Below are positions 32,240 to 41,879 of a stretch of 64,000 nt of DNA, piece by piece. This DNA is from Polytrichum commune. Taxonomy: Eukaryota > Streptophyta > Polytrichopsida > Polytrichales > Polytrichaceae. Where the stretch lies: positions 14,900,527 through 14,964,526 of the forward strand of contig OX485808.1 in the NCBI GenBank assembly GCA_950295325.1, written 5' to 3'. Position 1 is the first letter of the stretch. The number at the start of each line of letters is the position of its first letter. The notes below the pieces were generated by a model, which worked only from the letters and a program-made list of their open reading frames with translations, was not told where the DNA came from and searched no databases. The translations under genes and the position numbers were made by a program.

Positions 32240-33110
32240 CTTGTCTTTCAAACTCTTGAAAGCTGCTCTCACAATCTGCTTCTTACAACCAGACTCAGAA
32301 ACTCTGTTGTGGCACTAAAGAACAACTCTCACAAAGATCTCAGAAACACAATGAATCTCTCAAGCACCCTAAAACTTTCTCACAAACCCCCTGATTCTTG
32401 CAAACTCAGGCCTAATTTGAAAGACCTCTACCTTTCTATCACACTCGACCGTGCTCACTTCTACTCAACCTAAAATCACTCCATGCATGAATTTTACAAA
32501 ACAAGTAAGGAGTTCAACACAATAAACCGCTCCGAACTCACTCAAAGCTAACACTCTGGACCAAGAAGAGAGAATAAGAAGAGGAAGACAATAACACGAG
32601 GAATAGAATGAGAGAAGAGGAGGAGAAGCATCAGAGAGGAGGAGAGGAATGAAGGAGAAAGAAGAATGAAGGGAAGCGGCGCGACCAAGACAAAAGCAAA
32701 AGGTGCGAGAGGAAGCGCTTGGCGCGGCGCTATGGAAAGCGGCGGCGGCGTTTCCAAGAGCGGCGCTTGGCGCGGAGGAAGAGAGGAAGAAAAAGAGAGA
32801 AAGAAAAAAGAGGAGGGGAGAGAAGGAGAGAGCGGAAGGGGTCACCCTAAACCCTCGAATCCGGGCCATTAGATTGCGCCGGGCCCATCAACGGCTCAGA
32901 AGCCTCGCGGGCCAACACCTTGCCAGGTGTCGACACCTCCTTGGTTTAGGTGGTTGCCCGCGAGGCTTGTGGTGTTGACACCTGCCACCCTAGGCAGATT
33001 GCCTTCCTGGTTGTCCTTGCCCCTAGGTGCGGGACATAGGAGGGCCGGCGCCTCTCTTGGCCGCCCGGCCCCGGCCTTCTAACCCGCTATTCATTAGCGG
33101 CAATTCAATA
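32240..33110 (-). promoter_or_regulatory. Leader exon and promoter region of gene E
   Basis: Upstream of the donor at 32239 the minus strand is strongly CT-rich (about 32.57-32.85 kb), like plant 5' leaders and Y-patch promoters, then GC-rich (32.87-33.1 kb). Open frames on both strands here are compositional. The start site is not determined. A CCCTAAACCCT telo-box-like word lies near 32.85 kb. Confidence 0.4.
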
Positions 33111-33621
33111 CCAGTCAAAAACCTACGTGGACTAAGGTATTCCACAAAATTAACACCATCACCAACTCATATTTTAATGGTGTTCAATTGAATGATCACC
33201 CGTTGGAATTGATAACATCGTTGAATGTAGCCATTATCGTTTTGGTGTATGAATAATGTAATTTATGGAATCATATGAGAGTGTTACAAAGTCTAAGAGG
33301 AGTAAGTCATAATTATATTGCAATCCACAAAGGCAATTACACGGTGCAATAATATAAATATGGTAACCATTCACATGGTTAACAGTTTAGGATTATGTAT
33401 TGTAATTTATATGATGGTTGTTGGTAGAGGACAATGCTCTAGTCTATAATGGATACCCTAACAAGTAGCATTAGAGTGAACATTAATATATGTACTTAGA
33501 AGTTCACATTTGAAGTACATGGGAGAAACAAATGATTACAAATGTATCTACTGCAACCCCATGGAGTTCACATATCATATGAAGTCATTTAAACATTCAG
33601 TTTGATGTTTGATGATGCCTG

Positions 33622-33655
33622 AACCCTAAACCCTAAACCCTAAACCCTAAACCTT
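33622..33655. repeat. Interstitial telomere-like repeat
   Basis: Four to five perfect or near-perfect CCCTAAA units in a row, the plant-type telomere repeat. It is an internal site in the centre of the 16.8 kb transposon, perhaps a telo-box promoter element or a trace of break repair. Confidence 0.9.
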
Positions 33656-34454
33656 AAACAACACAAACCATAACTGGATGGCACATAGGTCAAATGACAT
33701 GGGCCTTGGTGCTTGTAGTTTCCAATACAAATGTATATTGTCATCACAACATCCTAATTCACAAACGTGAAAGATGGATGTGTGGTTTTTCACGAATGAA
33801 CGCACTAAAGGAAATAAACGATATTGTGCTCACAAGTAGGTGATACAATATTAACCTATAACCTTGTCACCTGGTAAGAAAAGCATAAGAACTAGATTAT
33901 AATGGATAGGATGTTGTTCATGTTAACATGTTATTTGGAATAGTGAAATATTATATATTAATTTAAAGTAGATTTCATGTTGTGAATGATATGAGGACAT
34001 ACCTTTTGAACTTTGCATGTTTTGCTCACACACATTGGTAGAGTTCAAGGGACTTCACGATAGGTTCAAACATCCTTGGAAGATTGAACGTGCCAAATGT
34101 CATTTGTGGTTTAGGGTTCCATTAATGACTTCCACATAGGTACTAGGTTATTGTCACACTTGGAGTCTTGAGGATGAAGCAATATTGGGTGCACACATTA
34201 CAACACAACATATGTTCTTTTAATTAGCAGAAATTGAAAGTTGGCCAAATTATTCAAGTTTGTTATGGCATTAATTATTTGTTTTCAAAATATAAGTCCT
34301 CATGTGAGAGTCTAAATAATAGCATTAACTATTATATTTAGTGACTTTTAGTATATGAAGTTTTATAATACATGCACATCTTTTGTCAATATATTGTTTG
34401 AAATATACCATAATGTTTGACTACAAGTAGAGTAAAACCCCTTAATAGATATAA

Positions 34455-34615
34455 TCTTACATATTGTCATAGGGTTATTGGTATTTAGTGTATGCGTTCA
34501 TATGTAGTGTATCAAAACCTTTATATCCTTTTTAGTTATATGATAGTTAGTGTTTGATACACTTAAAACGAATGCATACACTTCCCATTACTAACCCTAT
34601 GAGAGTAAGTAACAT
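34455..34615. repeat. Inverted repeat, ~65 bp arms (small hairpin-forming element)
   Basis: The left arm (TCATAGGGTTATTGGTATTT, AGTGTATGCGTTC, AGTGTATCAAAAC) matches the complement of the right arm (TCATAGGGTTAGTAATGGGA, AGTGTATGCATTCG, AGTGTATCAAACA) with a short loop. It could be a tiny MITE; a small-RNA precursor is also conceivable. Confidence 0.7.
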
Positions 34616-35002
34616 TAAATGTAAACTCAAACACTAAATATCCACTATGGTGATATATGGAAGTTACATATAGGGATTTAGTATTAGTAAGGATGTGAGA
34701 AAAATATACAACAATGATAAAAGGAGAAAGGAGATGGCAATAGGGAAGGTGGTGGTGTATTCATGTATAAAACTAATTATGAAAGAGTTGAAGAATAGTG
34801 TTGACCAAGTTAGGGTGGTAACAACTTTAAATATATGTTGAATTATTCATTTGGTGGTTGGGGCAACGAAGAGCCAAGCTAAATATACATTCTCTATTAT
34901 TGACAAGAAGCGGGAAATTGAGTCAGAAGGTTTGAATTAACATCCAAAGGAGACCAGGTGGGAAAGGCATCCAAAGAGGATGCCCAAAGCGGAGGCGGGT
35001 AG

Positions 35003-35160
35003 TATAAAGAGCCCAACCCCCCCAAATGTTGGTTCTTTCTTTCATGTCCCAATCCTGAGATTGCTGCAAGCTCTCTAAGTTGGAGCTGTAATACACGGTT
35101 TGTATACGCTTCCATTCATGAGCAGCTAATTACAACAAGCATCTATGAGTTCAGTTGTCC
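35003..35160 (+). promoter_or_regulatory. Core promoter and leader exon of gene D
   Basis: TATAAA (35003-35008) in GGGTAGTATAAAGAGCC is followed by GCTGCAAGCTCTCT at 35063-35076. The same pair of elements, at nearly the same distance and with similar TTTCTYTCAT words between, occurs for gene A of the MULE at 14080-14002 (minus). The leader exon donor is not certain; a GT after CCCAAATAG near 35168 is a candidate. Confidence 0.6.
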
Positions 35161-35224
35161 CAAATAGGTTATAAATAGATTAATAGAGCATCACCCGAAT
35201 AAATAGGCGGATTTTGCGGAATTG

Positions 35225-36727
35225 TTTGGGTCGGTCGACCCAAACCCAGCCTTACAGTGTGGGTGCTCTCTGTATTGAGCCAGAACCCATCCTGCCTCAA
35301 GGTTTGGGTCGATCGACCCAATCCCAGCCCTACAGTGTGGGTGCTCACTGTTGTGAGCCTGAACCCATCCTGCCTCATGGTTTGGGTCGATCGACCCAAA
35401 CCCAGCCCTACAGTGTGGGTGCTCACTGTTGTGAGCCTGAACCCATCCTGCCTCATGGTTTGGGTCGGTCGACCCAAACCCAGCCTTACAGTGTGGGTGC
35501 TCTCTGTTGTGAGCCTGAACCCATCCTGCCTCATGGTTTGGGTCGATCGACCCAAACCCAGCCCTACAGTGTGGGTGCTCTCTGTTGTGAGCCTGAACCC
35601 ATCCTGCCTCATGGTTTGGGTCGATCGACCCAAACCCAGCCCTACAGTGTGGGTGCTCTCTGTTGTGAGCCTGAACCCATCCTGCCTCATGGTTTGGGTC
35701 GATCGACCCAAACCCAGCCTTACAGTGTGGGTGCTCTCTGTTGTGAGCCTGAACCCATCCTGCCTCATGGTTTGGGTCGATCGACCCAAACCCAGCCCTA
35801 CAGTGTGGGTGCTCTCTGTTGTGAGCCTGAACCCATCCTGCCTCATGGTTTGGGTCGATCGACCCAAACCCAGCCCTACAGTGTGGGTGCTCACTGTTCT
35901 GAACTTGAACCCATCCTGCCTCATGGTTTGGGTCGGTCGACCCAAACCCAGCCTTACAGTGTGGGTGCTCTCTGTTGTGAGCCTGAACCCATCCTGCCTC
36001 ATGGTTTGGGTCGATCGACCCAAACCCAGCCCTACAGTGTGGGTGCTCACTGTTGTGAGCTTGAACCCATCCTGCCTCATGGTTTGGGTCGATCGACCCA
36101 AACCCAGCCCTACAGTGTGGGTGCTCACTGTTGTGAGCCTGAACCCATCCTGCCTCATGGTTTGGGTCGGTCGACCCAAACCCAGCCTTACAGTGTGGGT
36201 GCTCTTTGTTGTGAGCCTGAACCCATCCTGCCTCAAGGTTTGGGTCGATCGACCCAAACCCAGCCCTACAGTGTGGGTGCTCATTGTTGTGAGCCTGAAC
36301 CCATCCTGCCTCATGGTTTGGGTCGATCGACCCAAACCTAGCCCTACACTGTGGGTGCTCACTGTTGTGAGCCTGAACCCATCCTGCAAAAAGGTTCGGG
36401 TCGCTCGACCCAAACCCAGCCCTCTAAGTGTGGGTGCTCCCTGTCGTGACCCAAAACCCATTCTGCCAAAAGGTTTGGGTCGCTCGACCCAAACCCAGCC
36501 CCTAAGTGTGGATGCTGTCTGTAGTGAGCCTAAACCCATCATGCCAGAAGGTTTGGGTCGCTCGACCCAAATCCAGCGCCTAAGTGTGGATGCTGTCTGT
36601 AGTGAGCCTAAACCCATCCTGCCAGAAGGTTTGGATCGCTCGACCCAAATCCAGCGCCTAAGTGTGGGTGCTCTCTGTATTGAGCCTGAACCCATCCTCC
36701 CAAAAGGTTTGGGTCGCTCGACCCAAA
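35225..36727. repeat. Palindrome family 1 array, 78 bp period, 20 copies (gene D leader intron)
   Basis: Copies start at 35225 and then every 78 bp (35303, 35381 ... 36395, with one 79 bp step to 36474, then 36552, 36630 and 36708). The spacer (CCAGCCCTACAGTGTGGGTG ... ATCCTGCCTCATGG) is highly uniform, so the array expanded recently. The first fifteen have centres AT or GT, the last five CT with more diverged spacers. Because 78 is divisible by three and the unit lacks stops, frames of 375-520 codons appear on both strands; these are not genes. Confidence 0.97.
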
Positions 36728-36941
36728 CCCAGCCTCTAAGTGTGGTTGGGATCTGGGTGCCGGTGTGGCCACTGGCCTTCCGAAACCTTTACAAGCCCAA
36801 TGGCATAGCAGTCATATGAACTTGTATGAGCACTGAGTATTTGCAATTTTGTTTATATATGATGGTTTTTTTGTTCTTCGATTTGAACCTACAATTTTTG
36901 TGATTTTAAGACAATGTTCAATGTTCATGTGTGTAGGCAGA

Positions 36942-39900
36942 ATGGATGGGTTTAGTGAAATAGGGGATTGGTCATCTGATGACATGGCCACTTGGCCATC
37001 TGCATCTGATGATGACCTAGACATTGTCGGGGAGGCTACTATGGCTGACAGTGCGGATGAAGATCATTTGGATTTACCTTCGTCTTCCGTACCGCAGTGT
37101 CCCATTGTTGAATGTACGGGACTTTCAAGGGCTTCGTGGGTGAATTTGGAGGTGATACTTCTTAACGATAGTGGAGTTGTTGTGGCGGAGGGGATTTGCC
37201 GTAACACCCATCCGCAAGATTGCATTGATGAAAACCCGCTTGGCACTGAGGACGTTGGGGTTGTCATATTGGAGTCGGTCGTTCATTCCGAGGTGGATCC
37301 CACTCATAGGTTCTCCCTCCGCAGGTGGCCATTGAGGAATGTCACAATTGATGGAGTTAGCTTGCGTGAACATGAGCAACGACACATGCAAATCGAAAAG
37401 GAGGTGCAATCAAACATGCGGCCGCGCAAGGGTCAAAGAAAGTACGATACATTGGCACGTCCTGCTCCGTCTGCAACTGATTGTAAACGTCAAAGGTTGC
37501 TCGGGGAGGAGTCCATTAGAGAAGTTGCCACAAAGGATTGTTGTGTGCATCGTTGTTGCCAATTGTTTCCAAGGGATAAATTGAAGGTCATCCGCGAAGA
37601 AATGTGGCTTGGAGATTTCCGTCTAAGATCCACAAGAAAACTTGATGTCCATAGGGCGATACATGTGAATGGGACGGGTCGCAAGGTCATCACCATTGAA
37701 AGCATAGACGTGTGTTGTAAGGCATGGTACACCATTCACGGTGTGTCGAAATCGGACTTTTATAGACAAGCTGCTTATGCCAAGGAAGGCCGCCGGTCCC
37801 GTCACCATGGTAACGTGGGTTTAAAGAAGCCTAGGGAAGCAACAAGGCAAGCAACGGCCACTCTAGCAACCATCATTGTCCCTCTTGCCGATGCAATGCC
37901 GCACAAAACACGCACACTCACAACCGGTGAAAAGGTTGTGGAGAAAGTTCTTCCCACAGGCACAAAATGGAAAGACATATTGTTGGACGTTAATGCAGTT
38001 GGCGAGAAGATTGGGTTGGAGCCAATTTCATTGTCAAAATTGAGTGCAATCAAGAAACAAAACTTTAGCGAATACATTACAAAAAGACGAGGGGACAAAT
38101 TTGCCAGGTGCTCTAATTGCGAGAAGTTGAAGCGCCTCCGGGATGCACACACGATGGGCACCGAGTCATATGCAGCGCATCAATTGAACTATTTCAAGCA
38201 CGTAAACATGCAAGAGGCACACCGTAATGATTACTACACAAAAAGAGCTTTGTCCATCTCCAGGCCCTTGGAGGTTCTTACGGTCATCCATGACAAAATG
38301 GACCATGCCAAAACAGCCTCCCCATGTTTTGCAAATCGAATCAAGGCCACGGATGGGTTTTTCAAGTTGCCTGTATCGGTTACAGGTGAACTTCGAAACA
38401 ATGTCATGACATACCCTAAATGTTGTTGTATTTTATTCCGTGATGTACTGGAGAACATGGATTCCTTCATAATGGTTTATTCATACATAGATGCTAATCA
38501 CGTTGGGTTGGCATTGCAGGAATGATTGCACATGGACACGGTGATGTCAAATTTGCTCATTATGCTCTTGATTTGTATCCAGCGGATTCAAACCACACGA
38601 TAGGATCATTTGCAAGGCTTTTACGTGATTTAGAGAAACCACCAGCCTATTCTTCAGGATTGTTATTTGAGAACACGGGTTCAACACCTTTATATGAAGC
38701 GGTGTTGGATGGAAAAGATGTATGCTTGCATTCGTTGCCCGAGCCACCCAATGAACCCGTGATTGCCAAGAAGTTGCCTCCAACTTTGCGTGCCCAATTG
38801 GACAATTGTGCCAAGGACAATAAAAGCAGATATGTATTTGCATATTGGTCGTTGTTGGTTGCGAAAGGCATTTTCAAGGAGGTTTTTGTGTCCTTCCTAT
38901 TGGTAGGCCACACGCACGATGATATTGATGCATCTTTTGGGCGGTGGAGCATGAAGTTGCGGGAGGAGGATTTCCCTACAATTCCATTATTGATGAAGTC
39001 GTACATGGATTTGGAGAACGTTCCCGTCATCCCCCATATGATTGAGGAGGTGCCAGACTTCAAGGCATTTATAGAACCTTATATTCGAAGTGGAGCTCAC
39101 CGATTGATCGGGCATACGAAGGCACAACAATTCCGCTTCTATATGCGTGACGATGGTGTCCCGGCCATGCAATACAAGTTGTTGTGCACGTCACAAGACT
39201 GGAGCCCGCCGGAGGGTCTTCTTGTGTGGCGCGTGGATGCGGATGGAAAGACCATGTTACCGGATGGGGAGCCTAGGCCTTGTAAGCCAATAGCCATGAA
39301 GAATTTGGAGGATATTTTGAAAGGTATATCAGGCTTCATACAATATTGGGAGAGTTTGAAAATAGCGGATGTTGGCGGATCATGTTGGCATCGTTATGGG
39401 AGTTGGATACATTATTGGACACGTGTTCGTGCCGCCTTGGCAGACCTCCACCAAGATAGCCCTCATACTTTGAGGCATGGATTTTGGCCACAAACACGAG
39501 TCGATGTACAAGCTTCAGAGCCTAGTCTTTTGGGAAATGGAGAGGTTCGAGAGGAGTTTGATGTGGACGACCATTACGTGGGGCCTGCTAGTAGTCGTCC
39601 CCCACCATCTTTCCGCATTGCAGTGGATTGTCATGAAGGTTATATGCTCATTTTGCGTCCTGGAGACGAGACATATGCGAAGCCAGTGTGGGTGGCAAGA
39701 GCTTTGTCCAATCCCAATTTTGTAACTTCCAGCCCTCATTTTCGACAAATACAAGTGGAGTACTATCGACCGACAGCAAGGAATGAAGATGTGATTCGGC
39801 ATTATACAGGCTGGGATACAAACCCTAACTTTCGGTGGAAGGTGGATTCTGAGCACGGTCCATCTTGGGTAGATACAGATTCCATATTCATAGCATGGAA

Positions 39901-40006
39901 ACCACGGAAACACCATAGTGGATCAGTGTCCATCCCTCAAAAGTACATAACTTTTGCAAAAGACAACCTTGCTCGGATTGCAGAAGAAGCAACCCACGTT
40001 GAATGA
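36942..40006 (+). CDS. Gene D: transposase-like protein with GHTHDDID motif (DUF7869-type)
   Basis: Two exons, 36942-38385 and 38520-40006 (donor ACAG|GTGAAC, acceptor GCATTGCAG), give an intact 976 aa protein. An acceptor (GTGTGTAG) lies just before the ATG, so a leader intron exists upstream, and it holds the 78 bp palindrome array. The N-terminal 60 residues are acidic; a Cys-rich block (KDCCVHRCC) lies near 198-206; a zinc-finger-like FARCSNC is followed by His-containing helices (387-430); then DKMDHAKTASP (451), QLDNCAKDNKSRY (574) and FLLVGHTHDDIDASF (607-621). These three acidic motifs in this order characterise the family I know as DUF7869, found scattered in eukaryotes. I infer an RNase H/DDE-type transposase for the 16.8 kb element. 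Catalysis is not proven. Confidence 0.82.
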
Positions 40007-40510
40007 GAAGTTGGTAGGATTGTGTTAGCATGATTATAGTTTAATACGTAATTATAGCAATATAAATTACACATATGTGTGCTCTTCAAAATTGGGGCAG
40101 AGTTTGGGTAGAACTTACGAATACTATATTGTTTGGAGTTGGATGAATATCCATTTACTATATTTCAAGCTGCAATTGAAGTTCATCTTATTATTATGCT
40201 TGGGACTATATTCTCGAATGAAGAAACATGCATTTATTACATGCACTTTGTATGTTGCAATGTCTATATTCTATTGAACATGCTAATAATAGAAATCATT
40301 TTATATATATTTTTGGGTGAAACTTGTTTGAAGTGCTCTACCCAATGTGTTTTTGTTGATGAAGTTGGTGTCGAGTGCTCTACCATATGTGCTTATGTCC
40401 GCACATCATAGATTTGGGATATTAGAACATATAATATAATTGAGATTGTTGACAATATAGTTTCGGGCCTCTTCAAGTTCTTTGATCCATATATTAATTT
40501 GAGACTAGAG

Positions 40511-40538
40511 AAAGTCTCAATTTAACGAATATAGTGTT
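40511..40538 (-). repeat. Right terminal inverted repeat (28 bp)
   Basis: The complement of 23703-23730, with no mismatch over 28 bp. ATAA follows immediately, matching the four bases to the left of the left end. Confidence 0.9.
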
Positions 40539-40542
40539 ATAA

Positions 40543-41879
40543 GTGTTGAAACTTATAATTGAGTTTGGCCATAGACGGTAACTTAGGCATGTAGTTTAAG
40601 AGGCCAGTGGAACAAGAAGAATCGTGTGATGTGAACTCAAATATGTTACAATTTTTTTGATAGTGACGGGTAAAAGTACCTTAGGCAATTGTCTTGATAT
40701 TTTTGAAATGGAAGTGTGATTGTCATTGCAGTATTCTTGAAAGTAAGAATATTGTCTTGTGTGATTGTTGATAATGGCCATAAGCATGTAAATCGGTTCA
40801 CTCAATCTAAGACAAAGAATGAAGGATGATTGCCAAAGAAAATGACAATAGCCTTGTGAATGATAAGAGTCAAATGTTAGTAAGGCAAATATGTGATTAA
40901 AGGTTGTGAGAGTATGAGTTTAATGAAGGCAAATAATCTTTGGCAAGAGGCCGGTAGAGTGTGAGACCTAGAGCAAGTTTGAGTGAGGCGAGTGATTGGT
41001 GGAGTCAAGCTACCTTAGAAAGGCATTGACAGACAAAATAAATATGAGAGAAAAGAAGAGATGAGATTAAGTTATTAGGCAATAATCTTAGAGTAAGACA
41101 CTTAGGCTGAGAGAGGTGAGTGTAGGCAATTAGACAAGAACATAAAAATGAGAGCAATAGTCTATGAGAATTAATTAAGAGGATAATGATCAAGAATTAG
41201 TCAAGGCCATAGCCTGTGAGGACCCATTGTAAGAATTGACACTAGAATTTATGAACCCATGACCAGTATCATTGATAGATTAACTAGGTTAGAACACTAT
41301 GCTTACTATACGTTTGAGAGACTAAATAGAGACCGATACTGGAGGAACAACCTCCCAAGTGTAGATGAATTATTGCAGTGAAATTCAGCAAGCTGCCACA
41401 TAGGTGAGGAAATTGGATGTGGAAGGAAATGAGGGCCAAGAAACGATTTCTTGTGTTATTTTTGGAACTTTCCCATAGCTAGATAGTGAATAGATAGATC
41501 TTAGGACATTAGCTACCACATTTTGGAGATTGAGCATATGTGCTTTCATTTGAAGATTTAAGTGGGCACTCTTCAAATTCTTCAAAGATAAGAAAATATA
41601 GCAATCTAGGAGAGAGACACATGATGGAAGCCATTCCTATATATAGAGTTAGGATTTGTGTTAGCATATCTTATTTATGAAGATAGGCTACAAGAACTAG
41701 GTCCTTTATAGCTTTACCATTATGAATACAAGAACTTTAAGCTCAAGCTTTCTCTATAGATACTCAAGGTAGAGGCAAAGTAATTGTTAGCATAGGCGCC
41801 TCGGTTAGCTGCCTAATGATGCTAAAGTTCTCACAATAAGCTACACACTACTTAGATTTTTACCCTCCCCCTCTGTTAG
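40543..41879. other. Gene-free AT-rich flank
   Basis: DNA to the right of the 16.8 kb transposon. It is purine-biased (GAG/AAG-rich) between about 40.8 and 41.2 kb. No gene or repeat end is supported. Confidence 0.5.

Larger units (their letters stand above)
33111..35000. other. Central spacer between the divergent genes E and D
   Basis: AT-rich DNA without a supported gene. It holds a telomere-like run (33622-33655) and a ~65 bp-arm inverted repeat (34455-34615). No palindrome of either family is seen here. Confidence 0.55.
23703..40538. mobile_element. 16.8 kb DNA transposon carrying genes E, F and D
   Basis: Both ends share a 28 bp perfect inverted repeat that begins AACACTATATTCGTTAAATT and continues GAGACTTT. 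The 4 bp ATAA flanks both sides (23699-23702 and 40539-40542), a candidate target duplication. Inside, leftward genes E and F and rightward gene D are arranged head to head, as in the MULE. The gene D product is the likely transposase. The CACTA at 23705 recalls CACTA elements, but the 4 bp duplication and the transposase type do not fit that superfamily, so I leave it unassigned. Gene D is intact; gene E shows two frame changes. Confidence 0.85.

Noticed and set aside
32465-32869. 134-codon minus-strand frame rich in Ser, Leu and Phe
   Set aside because: Its composition is that of a CT-rich plant 5' leader, and no motif is present. It is more likely the leader or promoter of gene E.
35169-36819. 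Open frames of 508, 520 and 375 codons on both strands
   Set aside because: They arise from the 78 bp array, whose unit is a multiple of three and lacks stops. The translated product is only the repeat, and the array sits in the leader intron of gene D.
9388-40538. A giant-virus or Polinton origin for the ParB/methyltransferase-like genes
   Set aside because: No capsid, packaging ATPase, protease or polymerase B gene is seen, and both elements have ordinary transposon ends.
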